The notes: a model not told the origin generated them from the letters alone. DNA of 48,860 nt from Bradyrhizobium manausense (GCF_018130615.1 NZ_JAFCKB010000034.1:1-48860), one strand, 5' to 3'. Positions 24,421-32,801 are shown, numbered from the stretch's first letter. Translations and numbers: made by a program.

Positions 24421-24443
24421 CACCCGGCAATTCTTGCCGGGTG
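24421..24443. promoter_or_regulatory. Perfect 10-bp palindrome upstream of flhA
   Basis: Arms cacccggcaa (24421-24430) and ttgccgggtg (24434-24443) surround a 3-base centre. It lies 141 bases ahead of the flhA start and 4 bases on the gene side of the CtrA-type box. It could be an operator; the CCGGCAA/TTGCCGG core should be compared with FlbD-binding ftr elements of Caulobacter. It could also fold in the leader RNA. No T-run follows, so it is not a typical terminator. Confidence 0.55.
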
Positions 24444-24447
24444 TATG

Positions 24448-24463
24448 GTTAGCAAAGGGTTAA
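24448..24463 (-). promoter_or_regulatory. CtrA-binding box of flhA
   Basis: On the minus strand the sequence is TTAA-N7-CTAAC, which matches the CtrA consensus TTAA-N7-TTAAC at all but one position. It is oriented toward flhA, 167 bases ahead of its ATG. In Caulobacter the FlhA homolog gene is an early flagellar gene under CtrA, so this is a plausible site of regulation by the CtrA encoded in this window. Confidence 0.62.
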
Positions 24464-24511
24464 TGGAGGGGGCTGGGAGGGGCGGACCGGGGTGTTTCGG
24501 GGGGGCTCCTG

Positions 24512-24614
24512 GTCATGCCGGGGCGATGCGCAGCATCGAACCCGGAATCTCGAGATCCCCCGGTGCGCAATTGCGCGCCTGAGGTCTGGTCCTTCGGACC
24601 ATCCCGGAATGACG
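24512..24614. repeat. Intergenic palindromic repeat
   Basis: The element runs from gtcatgccgggg to tcccggaatgacg, with inner palindromes gatgcgcagcatc, gcgcaattgcgc and ggtccttcggacc. Its edges match the inverted repeat at 2694-2736. It lies 18 bases downstream of the CusF-like gene stop, where it may also act as a transcription stop for the copper operon. Confidence 0.8.
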
Positions 24615-24632
24615 GCGTGGCTGGCAATCCGC

Positions 24633-24935
24633 CTACTTCGCCTTCTCCAGCTTCGTCACCGTGTAGCCCGAAGCCGCCTCTTCGGCCTCGAAGCTCACCT
24701 TGTCGCCGACCTTGACCTGCTTGAGGAGAGCAGGGTCCTTGACTCGGTAGACCATGGTCATGGGCTCATCCATGCCGAGGCTCTTGGCGGGGCCGTGCTT
24801 GAGCGTGATCTTGCCGGCGCCCTCGTCGATCTTCTTGACCTCGCCACTGATCGAGGCGCCCCCGGCTGCCAGCGCATTAGTGGCAACGCCGACGGTCAGC
24901 ACCAGCGCGGTCGTGATGCGGATGATGTGGTTCAT
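24633..24935 (-). CDS. CusF-like periplasmic copper-binding protein
   Basis: The ATG at 24935, after ggagac, gives 100 residues; an ATG four codons upstream is less well placed. A signal peptide ends near ALAAGG. The mature part has the CusF pattern: GEVKKIDEGAGKITLKHGP, then SLGMDEPMTMVYRV, where a His, two Met and nearby aromatic residue usually bind Cu(I)/Ag(I). It is the last gene of a minus-strand operon with a cupredoxin 14 bases upstream and a multicopper oxidase beyond, which supports a copper-chaperone role. The tryptophan of CusF's cation-pi site is not seen here. Confidence 0.9.
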   Translation of the reverse strand: MNHIIRITTALVLTVGVATNALAAGGASISGEVKKIDEGAGKITLKHGPAKSLGMDEPMTMVYRVKDPALLKQVKVGDKVSFEAEEAASGYTVTKLEKAK

Positions 24936-24949
24936 GAGAGTCTCCATTG

Positions 24950-25405
24950 CTATTTCACGGTGACGTGGCCGACCATGCCGTAGTCGCGATGGTCCGGGAT
25001 CAGGCAGGAAAATTCGAAGGTGCCGGCCTTGGTGAACTTCCAGACGATCTCGGCCGTCTTGTTCGGCGCCAGCCGCACCCCGTTCGGATCGTCGTGCTCC
25101 ATATGCGGGTGCTTCTTCATCACCTCGGCATGCGCGAGATTCTCCTTTGTGGTGGCGAGCAGGAATTCGTGATCCTCCCTGCCGACATTGCGCAGCACGA
25201 AGCGGATCTGCTCGCCGCGCTTGACCGTGACGGCCGACGGCTCATAGGCCATCTCGCTCAACGCGATCTCGATGGTGCGAGCGGGCTTGTTGGGATCGCC
25301 GGGTTCGCCGGCCGAGAAGCCGTGATGGTCGTGTCCCTCGTGCGCGAGCGCAGGCGCGATCGAAAGCGCAGCCAGCGCGAGGGCAAGTTTGATCGTCGTT
25401 TTCAT
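24950..25405 (-). CDS. Cupredoxin family periplasmic copper protein
   Basis: The ATG at 25405 (MKTTIKLAL), after ggagaat, gives 151 residues with a signal peptide ending ALA-HEG. After a His-rich start (HEGHDHHG) comes a cupredoxin fold. Type 1 copper ligands are visible as His in REDHEFLL and Cys-His-Met in FSCLIPDHRDYGM. A further Met/His stretch, MKKHPHMEHDD, lies between strands. It probably carries copper or electrons in the periplasm between the multicopper oxidase and the CusF-like protein encoded next to it. Related proteins are annotated 'plastocyanin/azurin family copper-binding' or CopI-like. Confidence 0.9.
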   Translation of the reverse strand: MKTTIKLALALAALSIAPALAHEGHDHHGFSAGEPGDPNKPARTIEIALSEMAYEPSAVTVKRGEQIRFVLRNVGREDHEFLLATTKENLAHAEVMKKHPHMEHDDPNGVRLAPNKTAEIVWKFTKAGTFEFSCLIPDHRDYGMVGHVTVK

Positions 25406-25437
25406 CTTATTCTCCAGTTGGTGGTTCATCGAAACGC

Positions 25438-26769
25438 TCACATCTTCATTTTGTGCGCCGGTGCGGCCGGCTGCCGCGCAGGCTCCGTCGCGGGCGAGGC
25501 GACCTCGTAGGCGACGGTACCTTTCGGGAATTGATAGGGGCCGGGATCGCGGTAATCGCCGCGCGCGAGGTCCTCGCGGATCTTCATCACCGTGAACATG
25601 CCACCCATCTCGATCGGACCGAACTGGCCGGCGCCGCTCATCATCGGCAGCGTGTTGTCAGGCGCGGGCATCTCCATGTTGTCCATCGCCATACCTGATT
25701 GCCCCATCACCATGGCGTCGGGCGCGAGCTTGCCGACGGCCTTGGCGAGATCCTTGCGCGACACGCCGATCATGTTGCGCATGTCGTGGCCCATCGCATT
25801 CATGGTGTGGTGCGATTTGTGGCAGTGGAATGCCCAGTCGCCGGGATTGTCGGCGAGGACGTCGAACACACGGACCGCGCCGACGGGAACGTCGGTCGTC
25901 GTCTCCGGATATTGGGCGCTCTCCGGAATCCAGCCACCGTCGGTGCAGGTCACGGCGAAGCTGTGGCCATGCAGATGGATCGGATGGTTGGTCATGCTGA
26001 GATTGCCGATGCGCACGCGCACCTTGTCGCCGAGCCGCACTGGCAGCGGATCGATGCCGGGAAACACCCGCGCATTCCAGGTCCACATGTTGAAATCGGT
26101 CATCTCGTTGACCCGGGGCAGATACGTGCCGGGATCGATGCGGTAGGTGCTCATCACGAAGACGAAGTCGCGGTCGACGGGCCTGAAGTTCGGATCGCGC
26201 GGGTGCACGATAACCATGCCCATCATCCCCATCGCCATCTGCACCATTTCGTCGGAATGGGGGTGGTACATGAAGGTCCCGCTCTTCTTCATCTCGAACT
26301 CGTAGACGAAGGTCTTGCCGGGTTGGATGTGCGGCTGGGTCAACCCGCCGACACCGTCCATGCCGCTCGGAATGATCATGCCGTGCCAATGCACGGTGGT
26401 GTATTCGGGCAGGCGGTTGGTGACGAAGATGCGGACCTTGTCGCCCTCGACGGCCTCGATGGTCGGGCCCGGCGACTGGCCGTTGTAGCCCCATAGATTC
26501 ACCTTCATGCCTTCGGCGAATTCGCGCACCACCGGCTCGGCGACGAGATGGAATTCCTTCCAGTCGCCGTTCATGCGGAACGGCAGCGTCCAGCCATTCA
26601 GGGTGACGACGGGGCGGTAGTCTGGACCGCTTGCCGGGTGCAGCGGCGGCTGCATCACGGCCTTGTCCATATGCGGCGCCTCCGGAATCGATGCTGCCTG
26701 CACGCGACCGCTGACGGCTGAGGCGCTGACGAGCGCGGCGGTCCCCAAAAATCCTCGACGGGAAAACAT
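25438..26769 (-). CDS. Tat-exported multicopper oxidase (copper tolerance, CopA/CueO-like)
   Basis: The ATG at 26769, after ggagataagc, gives 443 residues. The N-terminus MFSRRGFLGTAAL is a twin-arginine signal, so the enzyme is folded before export to the periplasm. All four copper motifs are present: VHWHG, YHPHSDEM, HPIHLHGH and FHCHKSHHTMN. These hold the type 1 copper and the trinuclear centre. A Met-rich end (MGQSGMAMDNMEM) may bind extra Cu(I). Such oxidases oxidise Cu(I) to the less toxic Cu(II). The gene is 13 bases downstream of the TolC-like gene and 32 bases upstream of the cupredoxin gene. Confidence 0.94.
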   Translation of the reverse strand: MFSRRGFLGTAALVSASAVSGRVQAASIPEAPHMDKAVMQPPLHPASGPDYRPVVTLNGWTLPFRMNGDWKEFHLVAEPVVREFAEGMKVNLWGYNGQSPGPTIEAVEGDKVRIFVTNRLPEYTTVHWHGMIIPSGMDGVGGLTQPHIQPGKTFVYEFEMKKSGTFMYHPHSDEMVQMAMGMMGMVIVHPRDPNFRPVDRDFVFVMSTYRIDPGTYLPRVNEMTDFNMWTWNARVFPGIDPLPVRLGDKVRVRIGNLSMTNHPIHLHGHSFAVTCTDGGWIPESAQYPETTTDVPVGAVRVFDVLADNPGDWAFHCHKSHHTMNAMGHDMRNMIGVSRKDLAKAVGKLAPDAMVMGQSGMAMDNMEMPAPDNTLPMMSGAGQFGPIEMGGMFTVMKIREDLARGDYRDPGPYQFPKGTVAYEVASPATEPARQPAAPAHKMKM

Positions 26770-26782
26770 GCTTATCTCCATG

Positions 26783-28207
26783 TCAGTGACCGCCATCGGC
26801 AGGTGCTGCCGCGGCGATGTTGGTCGGATTGTCGCCGCCGGAAGCAGGCGCGCCGCCGCCATTGACGGCAGTCTGCAGCTCGGATTGGGCGAGGAAGAAG
26901 TTTTGCCGGGCGTCGATCGCACCGCGCAGCGAGGCGAGGCGCTGCCGTGCCTCGGTCAGGAGCGCGAAGATGTCGACCTGCATGCTGGAGAAGCGCAACT
27001 GCATCTCCTCGGTGATGATCTTTCGCAACGGGATGATCTCGCGCTGGTAGTGGCTCGCGATGTCGTAGGTGGAGCGATAGACACGGTAGGCATCGCGAGC
27101 CTCCGAACGGACGTTCACGGCACGCTCGGTCAGGCGGTTGAAGGCGAGATTGTAGGTCTCCGCCGCCTGCCGCACCCGCACCTCGCCGCCGTCGAAGATC
27201 GGGATCTGGAACTGCACGTCGAAACCGCGCTCGCGGAACGGGGTGCCTTCAGGATCCTGGGTCCGGCGAGAGATGCCGGCGAGGTCGAGCAGCGTCACGA
27301 AGCGCGTCGCCTCGGTGAGGTTCAGCGACTTTGCCAGGGCGGTCAGTTCCAGCCGCGCGATCTGCAGGTCGATGCGGTGCGCGACGGCATCGGCCTCGAT
27401 CGAGGGCAGGGCCTGCGGCCGGCGTGGCAGCGGCGGCAATGCGTTGGGCAGGCGGAAGTCGAGACCGTCGTCCCAAAGACCCATCAGCCGCGCCAGCTTT
27501 TCGCGCGCACTGGTCGCCGCTTGGCGCGCGGCGGCGAGATCGGCAGTGGTCTCGGCGTAAAACACCTGCTCGCGGGCCTGATCGAGCTTGTTCACCGAGC
27601 CGGTCTCGCCGAGCTTGACCGCGAGTTGCGCCGTCGATTCCGCCGTCGCCTTTGCATCCGTCAGCAGGGCCACCATTTCGTTTCCGGCGACCGCGCGGAC
27701 GAAAGTGCGCCGCACATCGGTGGCGAGCCGCAGCGTCGCTAGCGCCGCGCGCAATTGCGCCTGGCGGAAGCGATCGCGCGCGATCTCGGATCGGAACGGC
27801 AGCGTGGCCAGCGCCAGGATATCGCCGACCACCTGCCGTTCGATTTCGCTGGCGCCATTGCCCGAGATGCGCGAGATCGAGAACACCGGATTGGGCGGCA
27901 GGCTCTGCTCGACCAGATCGGTCTCGGCCAGCGCCAGCTCGTTATAGGCCGCTTGCAGCCCCTTGTTGTTGAGCAGCGCGACCTGCACGGCGCTCTCTGC
28001 GGTCAGCGTCCGTGACAGCAACTGGCGAACGCGCGCATCGATCACGCCGGCTCCGTCGGCCGTTCGCACGAAGGCGACGTCCTTGTTGATGGTCTGGCTC
28101 GTCAAATCTGAGACCACCGTCATGCCGGTGTCGGGCGAGAACCCGGCGCAACCGGACAGGCCGAGCGCCACGAGAACGAACAGGCCCCGCGCAAAATGCT
28201 TTGCCAT
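26783..28207 (-). CDS. TolC-family outer-membrane lipoprotein
   Basis: The 474-residue product has a lipoprotein signal with the lipobox LSGC near residue 20. The mature part has two repeats of long coiled-coil helices (for example NKGLQAAYNELALAETDLVEQ) with beta segments, as in the CusC/NodT family. Such proteins form trimeric export tunnels. No membrane-fusion protein or RND pump gene is next to it, which is unusual. The operon is TolC-like / multicopper oxidase / cupredoxin / CusF-like, so it probably exports copper or works with a pump encoded elsewhere. Confidence 0.92.
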   Translation of the reverse strand: MAKHFARGLFVLVALGLSGCAGFSPDTGMTVVSDLTSQTINKDVAFVRTADGAGVIDARVRQLLSRTLTAESAVQVALLNNKGLQAAYNELALAETDLVEQSLPPNPVFSISRISGNGASEIERQVVGDILALATLPFRSEIARDRFRQAQLRAALATLRLATDVRRTFVRAVAGNEMVALLTDAKATAESTAQLAVKLGETGSVNKLDQAREQVFYAETTADLAAARQAATSAREKLARLMGLWDDGLDFRLPNALPPLPRRPQALPSIEADAVAHRIDLQIARLELTALAKSLNLTEATRFVTLLDLAGISRRTQDPEGTPFRERGFDVQFQIPIFDGGEVRVRQAAETYNLAFNRLTERAVNVRSEARDAYRVYRSTYDIASHYQREIIPLRKIITEEMQLRFSSMQVDIFALLTEARQRLASLRGAIDARQNFFLAQSELQTAVNGGGAPASGGDNPTNIAAAAPADGGH

Positions 28208-28216
28208 GGCGCGCTC

Positions 28217-28501
28217 CTATCGATCTTGCTTCGGCTGCGGCACAACGGCGTCGTTGCGCTCGCGCCATGGCGCCGGCGCCGCGGGCCGCAGGCTCGTATA
28301 AGGCGTGACGGTCGAGCGATAGCCGACAGGCGCGACCTTCGCCGCCGGATCGGCAGGATCGGCGGTGGTCACTTGAGGGGTTGCCGGCATGCAGCCGGAC
28401 AACGCCAGCGCAATCGTGGCCAGCAGTGGCCGACAAAATCGAAAGTGTCGTCCACGCGCCGCAGATGCGACGGCAGACTTCGCCCCGGAAAGGGTCCGCA
28501 T
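28217..28501 (-). CDS. Small lipoprotein of the copper operon
   Basis: The 94-residue product has a basic N-terminus, a hydrophobic stretch and the lipobox ALSGC near residue 37, followed by a short Pro/Ala-rich mature part (TPYTSLRPAAPAPWRERN). The n-region is long for a signal peptide, so a start inside it is possible. The gene ends 9 bases before the TolC-like gene and so is likely co-translated with it. No named family is recognised. Confidence 0.68.
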   Translation of the reverse strand: MRTLSGAKSAVASAARGRHFRFCRPLLATIALALSGCMPATPQVTTADPADPAAKVAPVGYRSTVTPYTSLRPAAPAPWRERNDAVVPQPKQDR

Positions 28502-28578
28502 GAGTCATCCTTGATCTGTCTTGAGACCACAGGCTTGCGCGCGCAGATGCGCGCAAGTCCTGGCGTCGTTGCGTCAGA

Positions 28579-28995
28579 TCAGGCGATGGGAGGGCGGTAG
28601 TGCTGGGGCGGCGCCGCGCTGTGCAGGCTGATCACGATCTCGGGCGCACAGGCGGAGATGGGCTGCAGCGGCTTTGCAACGCTCGGCAGATCAGCCGGCA
28701 GCGCGCTGACACACATCATTGCGCAGCATGGGCCAACGTGCCCCTTGCCGTCGTGATGCTGCGGACTGGGGGTGTCCTGCGCGGCCGCTTGGTGATGCGT
28801 ATGATGCATCCCGGCGTGGTCATGCGGCATGTTCGCGTGCATGTGATTCGCCGGCACGACATCGTCGCCAAGGCACGGTGCGGGGCCGCTGCCCCAGGCG
28901 AGTGCTGCTGCCGGCGCGAGCACGCAGAACAGATAGGCCAGCGCAACGAAGCGCCCCACCCTGATCCGCATCGATCGCGTCAATTGCAGCAACAT
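28579..28995 (-). CDS. DUF2946/CopL-like His-rich secreted protein
   Basis: I use the ATG at 28995, giving 138 residues; an ATG at 28971 is equally possible and neither has a clear ribosome binding site. A signal peptide ends near AALAW. The mature part is rich in His and Met (HMHANMPHDHAGMHHTHH) followed by a CCAMMC motif and an end RPPIA. This pattern resembles DUF2946/CopL-type proteins found with copper resistance genes. It is the first gene of the minus-strand copper operon and divergent from the MFS gene. Confidence 0.65.
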   Translation of the reverse strand: MLLQLTRSMRIRVGRFVALAYLFCVLAPAAALAWGSGPAPCLGDDVVPANHMHANMPHDHAGMHHTHHQAAAQDTPSPQHHDGKGHVGPCCAMMCVSALPADLPSVAKPLQPISACAPEIVISLHSAAPPQHYRPPIA

Positions 28996-29145
28996 TCCGA
29001 CAGCAAGCTCTCCGCGCGGCATTGTTGCACACGCAGATTGCAAACTAATGGCAAAGCAGCGTTTCGCCAAGCTCCTTCTTACCGCAGTGCACCGCGCATG
29101 CCCATTATCGCGGCAGGATGCTTGACCGCGAGACGATCCGCGAAC

Positions 29146-30411
29146 ATGTTCCGCGCCGTGCACGCACCAAATCATCCAGGACAGAGACCGGCCTCCTTCT
29201 CCCCAGACTCCCGTCAGGCCTGGGTGCGACTCCTGCTCGCGCTGGTGATCGGCTCGATCGGCGCCGTCGGCATGTGGGCGGTTGTCGTCGTGATCCCCGT
29301 CGTACAGGCCGAATTTGCCGCCACGCGCGGCGCGGTGTCGTTGGCCTTCACGCTGATGATGTTCGGCTTCGGGCTCGGCGGCGTCATTGCCGGCAAGATC
29401 ACCGACAAATTTGGCATTGTGCCGGCCATGGCGATCAGCATCGCCTTTCTCGGCGTCGCCAATACGCTGGCAGGACTATCGACCCAGCTCTGGCAGTTCG
29501 TGGCGGCCTACTTCCTGATCGGGCTCGGCACGTCGGCGACCTTTGCGCCATTGATGGCCGAGGCCTCGCACTGGTTCGAGCGCTATCGCGGGCTCGCCGT
29601 GACCATCGTCGCGAGCGGCAATTACGTCGCCGGCACGATGTGGCCGCCGCTCGTCAGCGCGGGCATGGACAAGATCGGCTGGCGCTACACCCATATCGGC
29701 ATCGCCTTCGTCTGCGTGGTCCTGATGTCGATCCTGGTGCTGGTCCTGCGTGTGCAGATGGGCGACGACAAGGTTCGCAATCACGCCAATGCGCCGCCGC
29801 CGCGGGTCGATCTCAAACTGTCGACCAACACGCTGACGGTGCTGCTCTCGATCGCCAGCATCTCCTGCTGTGTCGCCATGGCGATGCCGCAGGTGCACAT
29901 CGTCGCCTATTGCGGCGACCTCGGCTACGGCGTGGCGCGCGGCGCCGAGATGCTGTCGCTGATGATGGCCTGCGGCATCGTCAGCCGCATTGGCTCAGGC
30001 TACCTGGCCGACAAGATCGGCGGCATCCCGACGTTGCTGATCGGGGCCGTGGCGCAGGGTTTCGCACTGGTTTTCTATCTTTTCTTCGACAGCCTCACGT
30101 CGCTGTATCTCATCTCCGCGATGTTCGGCCTGTTCCAGGGCGGCATCGTGCCGAGCTATGCCATCATCGTGCGCGAGGCGATGCCGGCCAGCGAAGCCGC
30201 AACCCGCGTCGGCATCGTGATCTTCGCCTCCGTGTTCGGTATGTCCTTCGGTGGCTGGGTCTCCGGCGTCATCTTCGATGCCTCCGGCTCCTATGCAGCG
30301 GCCTTCGCAAACGGCGTGGCCTGGAACGCGCTCAATATCGGCATCGTCTTGACGTTGCTGATCCGCTCGCGCATGAACGCGACCAGGGCAGGGGCTGGCT
30401 TCGCGACCTGA
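29146..30411 (+). CDS. Major facilitator superfamily transporter
   Basis: The ATG at 29146 gives 421 residues and 12 predicted membrane helices, the usual MFS size; the frame extends far upstream only as the opposite-strand shadow of the DUF2946-like gene. The loop 2-3 signature appears as GKITDKFG (about residue 80) and its second-half counterpart as GYLADKIGG. The sequence is of the general anion/metabolite symporter type; the substrate is unknown. Its position next to the copper genes does not prove a metal role. The signal peptidase II gene follows 55 bases downstream. Confidence 0.9.
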   Translation: MFRAVHAPNHPGQRPASFSPDSRQAWVRLLLALVIGSIGAVGMWAVVVVIPVVQAEFAATRGAVSLAFTLMMFGFGLGGVIAGKITDKFGIVPAMAISIAFLGVANTLAGLSTQLWQFVAAYFLIGLGTSATFAPLMAEASHWFERYRGLAVTIVASGNYVAGTMWPPLVSAGMDKIGWRYTHIGIAFVCVVLMSILVLVLRVQMGDDKVRNHANAPPPRVDLKLSTNTLTVLLSIASISCCVAMAMPQVHIVAYCGDLGYGVARGAEMLSLMMACGIVSRIGSGYLADKIGGIPTLLIGAVAQGFALVFYLFFDSLTSLYLISAMFGLFQGGIVPSYAIIVREAMPASEAATRVGIVIFASVFGMSFGGWVSGVIFDASGSYAAAFANGVAWNALNIGIVLTLLIRSRMNATRAGAGFAT

Positions 30412-30466
30412 AGGGCGCCTCCCGTCGGTGCGAGTCCGTATCGATGCAACCCGGAACATCCTGACC

Positions 30467-30955
30467 ATGCCGCGGACGCCGTCACACCGCCGGATTTGGC
30501 TGATCGTTGCTGTTGCGCTGCTGGACCAGAGCACCAAGCAGTTCGTCGTCGGCTGGCTGGAGCCGGATCGCCCAGTGCTCGTGTTGTCGTCCATCGCACT
30601 GCCATCCATCGACTTCCTGCTGTCCTACAACAAGGGCGTCTCGTTCAGCTTCCTGCGGTTTGCCGGCGATGCCCAGCGCTGGCCCTTGGTTGGTCTGTCG
30701 CTTCTTGCGTGCGGACTGCTAGGCTGGTGGCTCCGCCGTGTGCCGCCGCGTCAGCCGATCCTGGCAACGGGGCTGGCCCTGATCATTGGCGGCGCACTTG
30801 GCAACATGCTGGACCGCGCCCGCATCGGCTCGGTGATCGACTTCGTCCACCTCTCCTACCAGGCCTGGTCGTTCGCCATTTTCAACGTCGCCGACACGGC
30901 CATCACGTTGGGCGCCATCGCGACCGTGGTCTCCCTATGCTTTGAGGCAACCTAA
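30467..30955 (+). CDS. lspA: Signal peptidase II (lipoprotein signal peptidase), extra copy
   Basis: The ATG at 30467 gives 162 residues, the normal LspA length, with four membrane helices. Conserved motifs are LDQSTKQ, the SYNKGVSFSFL loop, GGALGNMLDRARIGSVIDF and FNVADTAI, which carry the two catalytic aspartates. LspA cleaves lipoprotein signal peptides in the inner membrane. The copper operon next door encodes two lipoproteins, so a dedicated or supplementary LspA is plausible. The core lspA of this genome is probably elsewhere. It converges with the DUF4864 gene, overlapping it by four bases. Confidence 0.92.
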   Translation: MPRTPSHRRIWLIVAVALLDQSTKQFVVGWLEPDRPVLVLSSIALPSIDFLLSYNKGVSFSFLRFAGDAQRWPLVGLSLLACGLLGWWLRRVPPRQPILATGLALIIGGALGNMLDRARIGSVIDFVHLSYQAWSFAIFNVADTAITLGAIATVVSLCFEAT

Positions 30956-31359
30956 ACCGCCTGTCCTGCCTTCAGGAGCGAGCAGCCTGTGATCTTGTAG
31001 CTGCCATCTGCCTGCTGCTCGAGCGTGTAGAGCGCTTCCCAGGCTTCGCCATTGGCATCGATGATGTGAACGCGCTGGGCAACCGAGCTGCCTTCAGTCT
31101 TGCTGTCGCCGAACTCAAAACTCCTGTGGCGAAAAACGGGTGCGTAGCCGTTTTGCACCATCGACATGAAGATGTCGGGCGCCGGGAAGATCTGCTTGAT
31201 CGCCGGAGCGGCATAGGAATAGGCGGCTGTGGCATCGTCACGGACGAAGGCTTGCTCCTGGGCGCGGATCACGCCTTGCGCCGACGTGACATCGTCAGCG
31301 CGTGTGGCGAGGGAGCTGAAGCCAACAGTGAGAGCGACGACCAAAACTGCGATGCGCAT
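30952..31359 (-). CDS. DUF4864 family exported protein
   Basis: The 135-residue product has a signal peptide ending near TRADD and one compact domain with the pattern IRAQEQAFVRDDATAAYSYAAP, typical of DUF4864 proteins. These resemble SnoaL/NTF2-like folds; the function is unknown. The stop overlaps that of lspA by four bases on the opposite strand. The gene is followed on the plus side by no obvious partner. Confidence 0.78.
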   Translation of the reverse strand: MRIAVLVVALTVGFSSLATRADDVTSAQGVIRAQEQAFVRDDATAAYSYAAPAIKQIFPAPDIFMSMVQNGYAPVFRHRSFEFGDSKTEGSSVAQRVHIIDANGEAWEALYTLEQQADGSYKITGCSLLKAGQAV

Positions 31360-31425
31360 GACAGGCTCCGCGTTGATGTGCCGGCGATACTGATCCTAGC
31401 ATGACCATGAGTAAATACGGGCGTG

Positions 31426-32064
31426 CTATCGCTTCCGTTTCACGGCCGGTTTTGCAGGCTTGGCCGCGCGTGCCTTGGTCTTGCCGGCCGGCTGTACGCG
31501 CAATCCGTCTACGAACACGTCGAGCATCCGCAGCACCGAGGACTGCCAGCCGGGCTGATCGTGCATGTAGCACATGCCGAAGAACGCGCGCAGCAAGTCC
31601 TCGGGACTGATGTCGGCGCGCATCGCGCCGGCCGCGGCTGCGCGATCAAGCAGCGAGCCAATCGCCTTGGTCAGGCGCTCAAATGAGAAGGCATACAGCT
31701 CGGATCCGCTCTGCACTGCGAGTGCCAGGGCTGCCACCATGCCCTTCTTGGTGGCGACGAATTCGACACCTGACCGCAGCCAGCGCCTGAGCGCATCGAC
31801 CGGGTCCTTGGCGTTCTTCAGCTGCTCGGCAAGCTCGCTGAGCTGTTCGACCTCGCGCCGGTAGACCGCTTCGAACAGATCCTCGCGCGTCGGAAAATGC
31901 CGATAGAGCGTGCCGATGCCGACGCCGGCGCGTTTGGCCACGGCCTCCAGGCTTGCCTCCGGGCCGCCCGCGTTGAACACGGCCTTGGCCGCCTCGAGCA
32001 CGCGCTCGCGGTTGCGCACGGCATCGGCGCGGGGCTTTCGGGTCTGGTCGGTGTGGTCGTCCAT
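31426..32064 (-). CDS. TetR family transcriptional regulator
   Basis: The ATG at 32064 (MDDHTDQTRK) gives 212 residues. The N-terminal helix-turn-helix is clear: VAKRAGVGIGTLYRHFPTRED. The ligand-binding domain follows, with an SBP56/TetR_C-like helical pattern, and the end is a Lys/Ala-rich basic tail (about residues 190-212). It is divergent from the molybdenum hydroxylase operon with a 239-base gap that should hold both promoters and its operator. It probably represses those genes in the absence of an inducer. Confidence 0.9.
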   Translation of the reverse strand: MDDHTDQTRKPRADAVRNRERVLEAAKAVFNAGGPEASLEAVAKRAGVGIGTLYRHFPTREDLFEAVYRREVEQLSELAEQLKNAKDPVDALRRWLRSGVEFVATKKGMVAALALAVQSGSELYAFSFERLTKAIGSLLDRAAAAGAMRADISPEDLLRAFFGMCYMHDQPGWQSSVLRMLDVFVDGLRVQPAGKTKARAAKPAKPAVKRKR

Positions 32065-32303
32065 GCCGGCAATGTAGATCACGAATTGGTTAGATTGAAC
32101 CCTTGGACGGCTGCATCGCGTTGTCTGCACACGGGCTTTTGACGAATTCCAAATATTCTTCGGCAGCCCTTGTTAAGCGGAGGGAGCCTCCGTATCTTCG
32201 CTCATGTGCCGAGCCGGATCCTTTCGGCGGCGCGATATCGACGGCGGCCACGGCGGTAGCGCGCCGAGCGATGAGCCATGTCCATATCTGATCGGAGCCT
32301 TGT

Positions 32304-32801
32304 ATGAACCACTCCATCAGCCTCACCGTGAACGGTGCACGGCGCGACTTCGTCCTCGACGATCCCCGCGTCACGCTGCTCGATCTCTTGCGTGAGCGCC
32401 TTCATCTCACCGGAACCAAGAAGGGCTGCGACCGCGGCCAGTGCGGCGCCTGCACCATTCTCGTTGACGGCAAGCGCATCAATTCCTGCCTCGCGCTCGC
32501 CATCAGCCATGACGGAGCCGACATCCTCACCATCGAAGGCGTTGCGCGCGGCGACCAGCTTCATCCCGTGCAGGCCGCCTTCATCGCCCATGACGGCTTC
32601 CAGTGTGGCTTCTGCACGCCCGGCCAGATCATGAGCGCGATCGGCATGATGAACGAAGCCCAGGCCGGCAACGATCCCGAGCGTATCCGCGAATGCATGA
32701 GCGGCAATCTCTGCCGTTGCGGCGCCTATGCCGGCATCGTCGATGCCGTGCTCGAGGCGCAGGCCGGTGCCGACGAATCCAACCAGAGGCGCTCCGCATG
32801 A
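32304..32801 (+). CDS. 2Fe-2S subunit of a molybdenum hydroxylase (PaoA/YagT type)
   Basis: The 165-residue protein has the plant-type 2Fe-2S site ([11 protein letters not shown] plus a later Cys in INSC) and the second cluster in the helical domain ([17 protein letters not shown]). It transfers electrons from the molybdenum centre to the FAD subunit. It lacks the Tat signal of E. coli PaoA, so this complex is probably cytoplasmic. It overlaps the next gene by four bases (ATGA), so the subunits are translationally coupled. Confidence 0.95.
   Translation: MNHSISLTVNGARRDFVLDDPRVTLLDLLRERLHLTGTKKGCDRGQCGACTILVDGKRINSCLALAISHDGADILTIEGVARGDQLHPVQAAFIAHDGFQCGFCTPGQIMSAIGMMNEAQAGNDPERIRECMSGNLCRCGAYAGIVDAVLEAQAGADESNQRRSA

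Larger units (their letters stand above)
24281..24632. other. flhA promoter region and repeat
   Basis: The 352-base gap holds, from the flhA side, a 10-bp palindrome (24421-24443), a CtrA-type box (24448-24463) and an intergenic palindromic repeat (24512-24614). Bases 24281-24420 are probably the flhA leader. I see no gene. Confidence 0.65.

Noticed and set aside
22175-24463. A 762-codon open frame antisense to flhA
   Set aside because: It mirrors flhA, has highly biased low-complexity composition (Gly/Asp/Arg/His) and no domain; long antisense frames are expected in GC-rich genes whose codons avoid antisense stops.
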